The notes under the pieces: generated by a model
What the model was told of the DNA's origin: nothing
What the model saw: the letters and a program-made list of their open reading frames with translations, nothing else
The model's database searches: none
Position numbers and translations under genes: made by a program
Shown here: positions 19,646 through 29,925 of the stretch, piece by piece
Numbering within the stretch: the stretch's first letter is position 1
Layout: each line of letters starts with the position of its first letter
Assembly (NCBI RefSeq): GCF_007680605.1
Contig: NZ_VEIO01000001.1
Span: 3,043,276 to 3,107,275 of the forward strand
DNA from: Paenibacillus xylanexedens
GTDB lineage: Bacteria; Bacillota; Bacilli; Paenibacillales; Paenibacillaceae
DNA length: 64,000 nucleotides
Reading direction: 5' to 3'

Positions 19646-21328
19646 TTATTTTGTGCCCACTTGCTCTAGACGCTGCATGATCTGCTCAAGCTGTGCCCCT
19701 GTTACGGTTTGCTTCATATCAAACTTTCCTTTGCTCACACCCGTCATTACACCAGCACGAGCACTATTCTGAATCGCCGCATGTGCCCAATGCTTACTGT
19801 CCACATCGCCAAACACCAGCTCCACTGAATCTGTAGCAGGCTTCCAATCCTTATTCGTCAGGATCTGATCTACAATAACTGCCATCTGTGCACGTGTTAC
19901 TTCGCTCTCAGGAGCAAACATTTGATTGCCAATGCCTTTCATCAGTCCCGCCTTGGTCACCTTCACAATAGCTTGAGCAGCCCAGTCGGGAGCGCTGTCC
20001 ACATAAGGATATGTTGTTTCAGTTGCTGCTGGAAGTTGCAGAGCATCAGCTAAAACGACTGCGATCTGCGCGCGTGTTACAGGTTCAGAGGGTTGTACAC
20101 CATGCTCTGATGAACCTCCGGTCTGCTCTCCAGCTGTACCTTTATGAAGTTTGAACAGACTCGCGATAACCTCTTTATTGTTGAAAGCAGGTACCCATGA
20201 CCAATGTTTCAAACCTCCATAGAATCTGTGACTATCCATGTATGCATCATCGTATAACGTTAAATGCGCCTGTTTAGCTCCCATTTCCGTCAATGCCTGA
20301 TAAGCAAGTGAGCTAGTCCGACTATCTGTTGTTGGATCATTTTGAGCGTGCATAATCCACATTGGCACATCCACAATACCCTTCAGTTCTTGCTTGAATG
20401 CGTCGACGGAACCCGTATAATCGGCAACGGTATCTTTGGCTGCAACGATCATTGCTCCAGCGAACAGGTCAGGATACTGCATCAGGAAGCGGAATGCACC
20501 TCCACCTCCACTGGATACACCAGAAAGATAGATCCGGTCAGGGTCTACTTCACCTTCGGCAACAAGCTTTTGGATCAACTCAACCTGAGCTTCAAAATAT
20601 GCCTTCATTATGGGTAGCTGCTCTGCATTGTTGTAAATTTTGAAGCTGTAATTCTCAGGATATTGCACCGCCAGTACAGAAGTATCATACCCTGATTCTG
20701 TCCAGACTACTGCACCGCGATTCGCAGTTAGATGATTACGTCCGTCCGTTCCAACTTCACCACCGCCGTGAAGCCATACCATGAGCGGCTTCGCTTCCTT
20801 GGAAGGACTGCGTTTCAGGTTATAAGCTAGCGTCACACCGTTGCTAGCTGTGAATTGTGCTTTTTCAAACTCGTCCACCGTACGGGTTTTCACCTGAGTA
20901 ACACTTTTTTTATCAAAAGAAAGCTCTGGATACGTTTTGCTGGTTACGGAAAACTCGGATTTCAGACCTCCGGGATATTTGAAAGGTTTTACGGTCATAT
21001 GGATCGTATGATCCTTCATAGACAACGTGATGCCATCATCTTCATAGTTGTCTTGCACAATTTCTCCTGCGGCATTTAACGGATAACCGTCATAATTTCC
21101 TGTAATCTCGAAGTCTGATGCCTTCAGATTTTTGTATTTTTCCACATCTGTAACCGTAATGTCGAAGGATTCGACCATCTCTCCCGGATCGCCGACATAC
21201 GTATTTGCCTGAATTTGCGTCACTTGTGCGCTTGCTGCACCTGTTGTCCCAGGCCAGATTACACTTAAACTCAAGGTCAGAGCTAACATATAAGAAACGT
21301 GTTTAATGCCTTTATTCCATTTGTTCAA
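19646..21328 (-). CDS. S-layer-anchored esterase: EstA-type Ig domain, alpha/beta hydrolase, SLH repeats
   Basis: Exported 560-residue esterase held on the cell surface. A signal peptide ends near TGAAS. An Ig-like N-terminal domain of the EstA_Ig_like type covers about 35-150. An alpha/beta hydrolase domain (about 160-400) has oxyanion segment WLHGGGEVG, nucleophile Ser272 in GVSSGGGG, Asp in HAQNDPTTD and His in LKHWSWVP. The last 150 residues hold one partial and two full SLH modules (VTRAQIAVVL, VTRAQMAVIV, HWAHAAIQNSARAGVM) that bind wall polymer. Location between two 6-phospho-beta-glucosidases, behind a LicT RAT, suggests it deacylates substituted beta-glucosides or glucans before uptake; that is inference. 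Confidence 0.9.
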   Translation of the reverse strand: MNKWNKGIKHVSYMLALTLSLSVIWPGTTGAASAQVTQIQANTYVGDPGEMVESFDITVTDVEKYKNLKASDFEITGNYDGYPLNAAGEIVQDNYEDDGITLSMKDHTIHMTVKPFKYPGGLKSEFSVTSKTYPELSFDKKSVTQVKTRTVDEFEKAQFTASNGVTLAYNLKRSPSKEAKPLMVWLHGGGEVGTDGRNHLTANRGAVVWTESGYDTSVLAVQYPENYSFKIYNNAEQLPIMKAYFEAQVELIQKLVAEGEVDPDRIYLSGVSSGGGGAFRFLMQYPDLFAGAMIVAAKDTVADYTGSVDAFKQELKGIVDVPMWIMHAQNDPTTDSRTSSLAYQALTEMGAKQAHLTLYDDAYMDSHRFYGGLKHWSWVPAFNNKEVIASLFKLHKGTAGEQTGGSSEHGVQPSEPVTRAQIAVVLADALQLPAATETTYPYVDSAPDWAAQAIVKVTKAGLMKGIGNQMFAPESEVTRAQMAVIVDQILTNKDWKPATDSVELVFGDVDSKHWAHAAIQNSARAGVMTGVSKGKFDMKQTVTGAQLEQIMQRLEQVGTK

Positions 21329-21365
21329 AAGAACCCCTCCAGCTCATATGATGTTATGATTCCAA

Positions 21366-21466
21366 AGTAAAGAGCGGACAAACGCCAACCAAAAGGGTTG
21401 TATGAAGCGAAAGCTCATATCACACTTTTAAGTCAGGTTTTGCCCGCTCCTGTGCGGTAACAATCC
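21366..21466 (-). promoter_or_regulatory. RAT antiterminator and terminator upstream of the esterase-bglA operon
   Basis: On the minus strand GGATTGTTACCGC, a loop, then GCGGGCAAAACC (21436-21466). The RAT stem is CCGC/GCGG where the other copies have CTG/CAG-type pairs, so both sides changed together. The overlapping terminator pairs GAGCGGGCAAA with TTTGTCCGCTC and ends in TTTACTTT. It sits in the 173-base gap after the first glucosidase gene. Confidence 0.88.
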
Positions 21467-21501
21467 TAAGAATGTCATCACTGAATTTTCAGAACGAAAA
21501 A

Positions 21502-23124
<1,623 letters not shown>

Positions 23125-23300
23125 ATCAAAAGATGTTATAACATATTCTGTTGTTTTGCTCTTGTGATGTAAGCGTAACACATTTATTTTGTAAAATCAA
23201 ATTCACCAGAAACGTACGGTCTAGTTCCTCTTTAAAATCACCTAACAACGTATTTATAATGAATAATATCTTATTTCTAACATCATTTCCAAAACTATTT

Positions 23301-23594
23301 CTAACGTGGCATTCGCAAAATAGCTGCCCGTAGGGCATTGGCTCCTTCCTCCGTTCCCAGATAACTTGCAGGACTTTGGTCCCCCAGAGCTGGAACCTTT
23401 TTATCTATCCACTTCAACGCGGAATCTCTCATTTCACACAAAAGCACCCGGCTTATATCTTCTGGAATACCTTTTAATCGCGCCTCTTCTTTCCATTCAT
23501 CGGGCAATTGAGCATACCAGTCATCAAAAAGTTCAACGAAGGTATCCCAGTGCTCCTGTGTAAATGCAGACAAATACATATCTTGCATACTCAT
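23301..23594 (-). CDS. Xre/MbcA/ParS antitoxin-type toxin-binding domain protein (orphan)
   Basis: A 97-residue protein. Its C-terminal half, SALKWIDKKVPALGDQSPAS then YLGTEEGANALRAAI, matches the ALxWL-P-ALGG-P-LxTxEG pattern of the DUF2384 toxin-binding domain of Xre/MbcA/ParS antitoxins. The N-terminal half lacks an evident Xre helix-turn-helix. No RES-domain toxin is next to it: the neighbour at 23742 is a SUFU protein. It may be an orphan or have another role. AAGGAG upstream supports the ATG at 23594. Confidence 0.65.
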   Translation of the reverse strand: MSMQDMYLSAFTQEHWDTFVELFDDWYAQLPDEWKEEARLKGIPEDISRVLLCEMRDSALKWIDKKVPALGDQSPASYLGTEEGANALRAAILRMPR

Positions 23595-23741
23595 GTAACA
23601 TTTCTCCTTCTCATAAAGATATGTAACCCCCTGGTCCTATCTCAGAGAATTCATCCTTAAGCCGCTTGTAGTCGCTGTTATAACTAGTAGACTTAATTTT
23701 AAATGATTTTCAGGGAGAGAACAATCAAGGAGGAACACATC

Positions 23742-24806
23742 ATGACCGAAGAAGAAAATACATCTGGCTGGGACGCCATCGACCAGGCTATGCAGCAATT
23801 GTACGGAGAACAGGAACCTAAACATTATGGCACAGCCATTCCATATATGCTTGGCGGACCTGACCCACTGGACGGGATAAGTGCCTATGCGGTAGATACG
23901 CCGATGCCTCATTGGCATTTTGTAACCTACGGTTTCTCGGAGCTTTACGGCAAAGAAAGCGATGATGCATCCAGAAGTGGGTATGGTTTTGAACTTACAT
24001 TTCGCCTTACACGCTGTGAGAAGGAATCCGAGCCGCCGGCCTGGGCACTCAATCTATTACAAAATATGGGGCGATACGTCTTTAACAGCGGTAACTTGTT
24101 TCAGCCCGGAGATTATCTGGATGCCAACGGCCCGATCTGCCTGAACTCCGATACACTCTTGACTGCACTTGCATTCATAGAAGATCCGGATTTACCTGAA
24201 CTCAGCACACCGAATGGTTCTGTTCGATTTATTCAAATAGTCGGTATGACCTGCCGTGAACTGGAGATGATTCAGAGCTGGAACACCCGCGGTTTCCTGG
24301 CTGCCTGTGAGAGCTATATGCCTAAATATGTAACGGATCTGATGAGGAATTCATATGCAGATATCCCTTCGGTTATTCAAGCGACGGACCGAGGCATTGA
24401 GGAAGACGGATCAAGCACCGCCTTTTTGTTCATCCAACAATTGAGCTGGGAGTCTCCGCGCAAAAAACTGCTACAGAAAAACATCCCTGCCAAGCTTCAG
24501 CTGGGTGCCCAACAGGCAACCCTTCTGGGCAGCATCCTGCGTAGCCGAATCGCCAAAAAAGCAACGTTGTCCCTGATCGGGCCAGAGTTCAATATTGTCT
24601 TTGAAGCTGGTGATCATCCCTCTCTGGTGGAAACGGAGCGAGAGGTCAGGCTGACTGTGAATCAGCAAGCACTGAACGAAATTGTAGGGCAACTTCGCCC
24701 ACAAGCCAGTTCCTTTCAGGTCCTTTCACTGGACAAGCTCCTCATTGAGATTGTGCCCACACAGATTAAAGATCAGGAAGGCCATGTGATCAAAACGATC
24801 GGATAA
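23742..24806 (+). CDS. suppressor-of-fused (SUFU) domain protein
   Basis: A 354-residue cytosolic protein with a SUFU domain in its first 190 residues (GWDAIDQAMQQLYG, then HWHFVTYGFSELY, YGFELTFRLTR and LLQNMGRYVFNSGN). Bacterial SUFU proteins are often immunity proteins against polymorphic or contact-dependent toxins, as established by comparative genomics. The C-terminal 160 residues are beta-rich and unassigned (ending SLDKLLIEIVPTQIK). No toxin gene is adjacent. AGGAGG 8 bases before ATG 23742 sets the start. The next gene follows after 33 bases. Confidence 0.85.
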   Translation: MTEEENTSGWDAIDQAMQQLYGEQEPKHYGTAIPYMLGGPDPLDGISAYAVDTPMPHWHFVTYGFSELYGKESDDASRSGYGFELTFRLTRCEKESEPPAWALNLLQNMGRYVFNSGNLFQPGDYLDANGPICLNSDTLLTALAFIEDPDLPELSTPNGSVRFIQIVGMTCRELEMIQSWNTRGFLAACESYMPKYVTDLMRNSYADIPSVIQATDRGIEEDGSSTAFLFIQQLSWESPRKKLLQKNIPAKLQLGAQQATLLGSILRSRIAKKATLSLIGPEFNIVFEAGDHPSLVETEREVRLTVNQQALNEIVGQLRPQASSFQVLSLDKLLIEIVPTQIKDQEGHVIKTIG

Positions 24807-24839
24807 TCAACGTGATACGACACAGCAAGGAGGAATGAC

Positions 24840-25601
24840 ATGTCTGCCCAAACGCCGGCCACACGGCCGGTTGAATATGGTACAGGAGTTCATACGGGAA
24901 CCCCCGCTACCTTTCACTATATAGCTCAAAACGGAATAGACCGACTTTGTAAAATCAACCATTTCCTGATTCAAGCATTCCGCCATAGTATTTCGGATAT
25001 CAAAGAGAATCTGACAGGTACCTATCTGTTCCTGTTAACAGACGTTAACGGCGTGCTGCTATCTATGGACTATAGTTCTAATTTGGAATCGCACGTAAAG
25101 CAATCCCCCATTCAACCGGGACTGAGCTTTGCAGCCCAGAGCTGTGGTATCAATGCCATCTCCAGAACGATGGAGGACAACCAGCCTGTATTTTTGCTGC
25201 CAGAGCAGCATGAAAGTCCATTTTTTCAAAGCTGGCACTGTTATGCTATTCCTCTGTATATAGGGTCACAGCATTTCGGCTATCTGGATGTCTCTACCAT
25301 AAACGCTGATATGCAGCGTGAACTCATGGCCATAGCCAAGCTGATCCCGGCTTATATGCAGAATAGTTACCGGAGCCAAGTCACGGCAAATCCGCACAAA
25401 CAGCCCCAAGTCGAATTCACAGACCGGCAGTTAACCATTCTAGAAATGATATCCCGCGGATGGACGGTGAAGGCGATTGCACTGCAACTCAAAATCAAGG
25501 AATGTACGGTCAATTATCATAAAAAAGTCATTTTCAACAAATTAGGCGTACAATCCAGCACAGAAGCTGTTTCAATGGCTAGCCAATTGTCTTATTTATA
25601 A
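24840..25601 (+). CDS. GAF-like sensor with LuxR-type DNA-binding domain
   Basis: A 253-residue transcription regulator. The first 180 residues resemble the GAF sensor of AcoR-type regulators (YLFLLTDVNGVLLSMDY, GLSFAAQSCGINAISRTMED, HCYAIPLYIGSQHFGYLDVS). The C-terminal LuxR/GerE helix-turn-helix reads FTDRQLTILEMISRGWTVKA, CTVNYHKKVIFNKLGVQSST. It probably senses a small molecule and controls nearby genes; target unknown. AAGGAGG lies before the start. It is close behind the SUFU gene and likely cotranscribed. Confidence 0.85.
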   Translation: MSAQTPATRPVEYGTGVHTGTPATFHYIAQNGIDRLCKINHFLIQAFRHSISDIKENLTGTYLFLLTDVNGVLLSMDYSSNLESHVKQSPIQPGLSFAAQSCGINAISRTMEDNQPVFLLPEQHESPFFQSWHCYAIPLYIGSQHFGYLDVSTINADMQRELMAIAKLIPAYMQNSYRSQVTANPHKQPQVEFTDRQLTILEMISRGWTVKAIALQLKIKECTVNYHKKVIFNKLGVQSSTEAVSMASQLSYL

Positions 25602-25712
25602 AAGAAGGAGACCCCTATAGTTTCCTATAGGTGGCAATAGAGAACACCTGTGCTACAATTTTAGTACGCACAACAGAAAGAGAGAATCACACACACATCT
25701 CAGGAGGGTATT

Positions 25713-26492
25713 ATGTCTATTATGAAAAAAACTTCTTTATTCGCTATGCTCATCATGATGATGATCGTAGTCGCTGCCTGCGGAGACAAAGCAGATAACA
25801 ATGCAAAATCAAACGAATCCGCTACTACTAAAACAACAACAGGCGCAGATGCTGGCACAGCGAAAACGGATGATGCTGACAAATCAGAGGCATCCAGCGA
25901 TGACAGCAAAGAAACCGACAACTCATCCAAAGTAGAGCTGGGAACAACACAAAAAGGCTCCTACACCAATGACTATTTCGGCGTATCGCTGAAGTTCCCC
26001 GAGGCATGGGAGTACCAGGATGCCGAGGGCATGAACCAACTGACAAGTGCTTCCTCTGAAGCGATTGCCGGTGATGACGAAAAGAAGAAAAAACAAATGG
26101 AATTGTCCCAAACCAAAACACTGAACCTGCTCATGGCATCCCAATACCCGCTTGATGGCGGTCAGGTAGGCCCTTCTGCAATGGCCATTGCCGAGAAAGT
26201 CAGCTTGCTGCAAGGCATTCGCACAGGGGAAGATTACCTGAAAGCAACCAAGAAGTTCATGGAAGACAGCAACTTCCCTTATGAATACAAGGACTTTACC
26301 AAAGAAACCATCGGTGGCAAAGAGATGGATCTGATGCAGATCACGATGGATGCAGGGGACGGAAGCACAATCACTCAAGAATATTACAGCACCATTATTG
26401 AGGGTTATGCATTCAACTTCATCTTCACTTATCTCGATGAAAAAACAAAATCCGAGATCGACAACATTAAAAAGTCGGTTCAATTCAAATAA
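25713..26492 (+). CDS. lipoprotein of unknown function
   Basis: A 259-residue lipoprotein. The signal peptide ends in the lipobox VVAAC, giving lipidated Cys23. A low-complexity linker rich in Ser, Thr, Asp and Lys follows to about 80, typical of proteins reaching through the wall. The globular part (YTNDYFGVSLKFPEAWEY to KSVQFK) resembles PsbP/DUF1795-like folds found in other Gram-positive lipoproteins; the function is unknown. CAGGAGGG precedes the ATG. It ends at a strong terminator. Confidence 0.85.
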   Translation: MSIMKKTSLFAMLIMMMIVVAACGDKADNNAKSNESATTKTTTGADAGTAKTDDADKSEASSDDSKETDNSSKVELGTTQKGSYTNDYFGVSLKFPEAWEYQDAEGMNQLTSASSEAIAGDDEKKKKQMELSQTKTLNLLMASQYPLDGGQVGPSAMAIAEKVSLLQGIRTGEDYLKATKKFMEDSNFPYEYKDFTKETIGGKEMDLMQITMDAGDGSTITQEYYSTIIEGYAFNFIFTYLDEKTKSEIDNIKKSVQFK

Positions 26493-26497
26493 AACTA

Positions 26498-26545
26498 GAA
26501 CCCCGGCAACGATCTGAAACAGATCACGCCGGGGTTCTTTATTGT
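26498..26545. terminator. bidirectional terminator after the lipoprotein gene
   Basis: GAACCCCGGC pairs with GCCGGGGTTC, followed by TTTATTGTTTT. It separates the lipoprotein gene from the convergent ABC ATPase gene. Confidence 0.85.
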
Positions 26546-26571
26546 TTTACATAAGCCGACTCAAAAACCGT

Positions 26572-28344
26572 TTAACCAGACAGGGCAACCCAATGTCCAT
26601 CCTTCACTTCGACCCAGCGCGAATGCTCCAGATTATATCGGTCTCCCGTACCACTGGTTTCCTTCTCTTGATCTACCAAAGCGATACGCGGCTTATTCTT
26701 CTCCACCGCCGGATCAGGAACGGGAATTGCCGATAGTAATGCTTTCGTATACGGGTGCTGCGGATTCGCATACAGTTCTTCACTCTCGGCCAGCTCCACA
26801 ATTTTGCCGTTATACATGACAGCGACCCGATCACTGATATGTTTGACCATCGACAGATCATGCGCAATGAACAAATACGTCAGACCCAAGCGTTGTTGCA
26901 GCTCTTCAAGCAACTGCACAATTTGCGCCTGAATAGAGACATCGAGTGCCGACAACGGCTCATCACAAACGATAAACTCCGGCTCTACCGCCAGCGCTCT
27001 TGCAATACCTATTCGCTGACGTTGCCCACCCGAGAACTCATGTGGATATCGCTGTGCATGTGATGAATCAAGTCCCACCATCTCCAGCAGTTCTTCCACT
27101 CGCTTCTGTCGCTCAGCCGCATTACCTGCCAGCTGATGGATATCAAGCGCCTCGCCAATAATGTCCATAATTCTCATTTTGGGATTCAGTGAAGCATATG
27201 GATCTTGGAAAATGATCTGCATATGTCGTCGCATCGTTTTCATCTCACCAGGCGAGAGTCGTTGTAACGGAATGCCCTTGAACAGCACATCTCCTCCCGT
27301 TGGCTCGTGCAGACGCAGAATCGCTCGTCCCGTGGTAGATTTCCCGCTACCTGACTCACCCACAACGCCGAGTGTCTCCCCCTGACGGATATGAAAACTG
27401 ATATCATTCACCGCTTTTAACGTATTGCCCTTGCCGAGGTTAAAATACTGTTTGAGAGATTTGACTTCCAGTAATGGCTGATCGTCCTCCAGGTCTTTGG
27501 GTACCTGAGAGAGCAATTTCGGTTTCTTCTTCTCATCCAGTCGAGGTAACGCGTTCAACAGACGGACGGTATACGGATGTTTTGGACTCTCGAAAATTTC
27601 CTCTGTAGTACCCGTCTCCACGATCTCTCCTTCTTTCATTACAACCACCCGGTCACACATGCCGGCAACCACACCCAGATCATGTGTAATAAGAATAATC
27701 GACGTACCCATCTGCTCCTGCATATCCTTCATCAAGTTCAATATCTGTGCCTGAATCGTTACATCCAAAGCCGTAGTCGGCTCATCGGCGATTAATAGTT
27801 CAGGACGGCAAGCAAGGGCGATACCAATCATCACCCGCTGACGCATGCCACCGGAAAATTCATGTGGATACTGATTATAACGGATAGCGCTTTGTTTGAT
27901 ACCTACTCGTTCCATCATGGCGATGGCTTGTTTTTTCGCTTCCCTTTTCGATAACTTCTGATGTTTGATCAAACTTTCCGAGATTTGTTGGCCAATCTTG
28001 ATCGTTGGATTAAGCGAGCTCATGGGATCTTGGAAGATCATGCCGATGTCACGGCCACGAATATGCTCCATCTCTTTTTGTGATTTCCCGGCAAGATCGA
28101 CACCTTTAAATCGGATTTCACCCGATTTCATCTGTGAAGGGGGAGAGGCAAGCAGCCTCATAATAGAGCGAGCAGTTACGCTTTTACCACTGCCTGATTC
28201 CCCGACGATGCCCAGCGTTTCCCCTTTCTGCAGTTCAAAGCTGACCTGCTTGACCGCCTGAAACTCACTATCACCCGTGTAAAAAGAGACGGACAAATCA
28301 TTTACTCTCAGCAAAGGTTCCACGACGTGCACCATTCCTTTCAT
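26572..28344 (-). CDS. fused double ATP-binding subunit of an oligopeptide-type ABC transporter
   Basis: A 590-residue cytosolic ATPase containing two complete Opp/Dpp-type ABC domains. Each has Walker A ([10 protein letters not shown] near 40, [11 protein letters not shown] near 330), a signature ([21 protein letters not shown]) and Walker B ([24 protein letters not shown]), plus the peptide-family C-terminal extension ([24 protein letters not shown]). Usual DppD and DppF are separate; fusion is as in YejF/GsiA. It is divergent from two permease genes and a binding-protein gene that should complete the importer. The start is uncertain: 28344 has only a weak site, and an internal GTG is possible. 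Confidence 0.92.
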   Translation of the reverse strand: MKGMVHVVEPLLRVNDLSVSFYTGDSEFQAVKQVSFELQKGETLGIVGESGSGKSVTARSIMRLLASPPSQMKSGEIRFKGVDLAGKSQKEMEHIRGRDIGMIFQDPMSSLNPTIKIGQQISESLIKHQKLSKREAKKQAIAMMERVGIKQSAIRYNQYPHEFSGGMRQRVMIGIALACRPELLIADEPTTALDVTIQAQILNLMKDMQEQMGTSIILITHDLGVVAGMCDRVVVMKEGEIVETGTTEEIFESPKHPYTVRLLNALPRLDEKKKPKLLSQVPKDLEDDQPLLEVKSLKQYFNLGKGNTLKAVNDISFHIRQGETLGVVGESGSGKSTTGRAILRLHEPTGGDVLFKGIPLQRLSPGEMKTMRRHMQIIFQDPYASLNPKMRIMDIIGEALDIHQLAGNAAERQKRVEELLEMVGLDSSHAQRYPHEFSGGQRQRIGIARALAVEPEFIVCDEPLSALDVSIQAQIVQLLEELQQRLGLTYLFIAHDLSMVKHISDRVAVMYNGKIVELAESEELYANPQHPYTKALLSAIPVPDPAVEKNKPRIALVDQEKETSGTGDRYNLEHSRWVEVKDGHWVALSG

Positions 28345-28382
28345 ACCTGTTCTATCTTTTCATATGTAATCAATTCCATACC

Positions 28383-28411
28383 TTGACAATTAAACACACC
28401 CTACATAATAT
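28383..28411 (+). promoter_or_regulatory. sigma-A promoter of the permease genes
   Basis: TTGACA, 17 bases, TAATAT: a near-consensus promoter 57 bases upstream of the first permease start. The divergent promoter for the ATPase overlaps its -10 region. Confidence 0.8.
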
Positions 28412-28437
28412 ATACTATATTGATCGGAATAATGCAA
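28409..28437 (-). promoter_or_regulatory. probable divergent promoter of the ATPase gene
   Basis: On the minus strand TTGCAT, 17 bases, TATATA. It overlaps the plus-strand promoter, so the two directions may compete for polymerase. Confidence 0.45.
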
Positions 28438-28467
28438 TTTAAACTTCAGTGAAAGGAGGATTACCGT

Positions 28468-29913
28468 TTGACAGCTGAAGTGGAAAGTCATCACACCTCC
28501 CGTCCGGTGAATCATTTAAGTTTTATTTATGGAAAAATGCTGCTTCATCCCATCTATCGATATGTATTGGTCGTTCTCGGATTACCGATTAACCTGATCG
28601 TTTATATGGTCTGGCGTTCCAAACGCAAAGAAGATGACTGGTCAGCTGTAAAACATCAGGCCGAACAGGAAATGCACACGTCTTCCTACCGGGATACCCT
28701 ACGATTGGAATTGGAAGAACAACTGAGGCGCAAGCATCGTTTTTTCAAGCAAGAGGTCAGCGAGGCCGCATTCAGACAACAGGCTGAGAGCTGGCTTGAG
28801 GAAACGTTTCAGAAAGAACTGCTCGAACGAACGTCCCGAAAGCTAGAAGAAAAGGGAAGGCATCGTCTCGCAATTCAAGATACATTCGGTCTATTGATAG
28901 CGAAGCCTTGGTTTCTAGCCTTATCCATCATCCCTGGCTGTCTAATGTATCTGACTCTATTGGTGTATGGCAATGCTTATCTAAAGTACATATTTGAAAG
29001 AGTGCTCATGACCATCTTTGTCATTCTGGGTGTAGCAACGCTAGTATTTACGATTCTGTACTTGTCTCCGTTCAACCCGGCGGCCAACATTCTCGGCGTA
29101 ACGGCAACACAAGAACAGATTGCAGCCTTTAATCATGTGTACGGCCTGGATCAGCCTTATCTGACACAACTATGGAACAATATCAAGGGTGTTGCCTTGT
29201 TTGATCTTGGAAAGTCATTTGCGGGAAACGAGAACGTGACGGCAACGATTGCTCGAAAGTTTCCGATTACGCTGACACTCGCCCTCATTTCACTTGTGTT
29301 CGCCGTTGTCATCGCTTTGCCTATTGGCATTATCTCGGCGCTCAAGCCTAACTCATGGTTTGATTACACATTTATGTTCATCGCTCTCATTGGACTGTCT
29401 ATTCCGAACTTCTGGCAAGGGCTGATCTTCATTCTGAATTTCTCGATTAAAATGCAGTGGCTTCCCGCTACCTTTAATCCACAGAACTGGCTATCCATGA
29501 TTATGCCGGTCATTGTGCTAGGCACGGGACTTACGGCTGCGGTTGCACGAATGACCCGTTCATCCACACTGGAGGTCATTCATGAGGATTATGTCATGAC
29601 CGCCCGGGCCAAGGGTCTAAGTGAGCGGCAAGTGATGCTGAAGCACGCGGTGCGTAACGCGCTGATTCCTATCATTACTGTCGTGGGTCTTCAATTCGGA
29701 GCTATGCTTGGCGGTGCCGCTGTAACAGAGAAGGTATTTAATATCAGCGGACTGGGAAGCTACATCGTGGATAAGCAATTCATACCCGATATTCCGAGTA
29801 TTATGGGCGGAGTAATCTACACAGCGATCACGATTTCCATTGTGAATGTTGTCGTTGACCTGTTCTACGCGTTTATCGATCCAAGGGTTCGTTCCAAAAT
29901 GAAACAATATTAA
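28468..29913 (+). CDS. DppB/OppB-type permease with a long N-terminal extension
   Basis: Inner-membrane subunit of the peptide-type importer. The C-terminal 310 residues are a normal DppB core: YIFERVLMTIFVILGVATLV, FNHVYGLDQPYLTQLW and the EAA loop MTARAKGLSERQVMLKHAVR. The first ~170 residues are extra: a membrane helix (about 31-48), a charged helical or coiled-coil stretch (about 50-140, rich in Glu, Arg, Gln) and another membrane helix (about 147-168). Total length 481 against about 310-340 for DppB. The start is TTG, supported by AAAGGAGG 7 bases upstream. It is 12 bases before the partner permease. Confidence 0.93.
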   Translation: MTAEVESHHTSRPVNHLSFIYGKMLLHPIYRYVLVVLGLPINLIVYMVWRSKRKEDDWSAVKHQAEQEMHTSSYRDTLRLELEEQLRRKHRFFKQEVSEAAFRQQAESWLEETFQKELLERTSRKLEEKGRHRLAIQDTFGLLIAKPWFLALSIIPGCLMYLTLLVYGNAYLKYIFERVLMTIFVILGVATLVFTILYLSPFNPAANILGVTATQEQIAAFNHVYGLDQPYLTQLWNNIKGVALFDLGKSFAGNENVTATIARKFPITLTLALISLVFAVVIALPIGIISALKPNSWFDYTFMFIALIGLSIPNFWQGLIFILNFSIKMQWLPATFNPQNWLSMIMPVIVLGTGLTAAVARMTRSSTLEVIHEDYVMTARAKGLSERQVMLKHAVRNALIPIITVVGLQFGAMLGGAAVTEKVFNISGLGSYIVDKQFIPDIPSIMGGVIYTAITISIVNVVVDLFYAFIDPRVRSKMKQY

Positions 29914-29925
29914 AGCAGGTGTATT

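Noticed and set aside
23168..23181. TGTAAGCGTAACAC as a second cre site upstream of the first phospho-beta-glucosidase
   Set aside because: The left half is perfect but only 10 of 14 positions match overall; the right half fails.
25610..25632. CCCCTATAG/CTATAGGTGG hairpin before the 25.7-kb lipoprotein
   Set aside because: Short stem without a T run; may be an operator, but nothing supports that.
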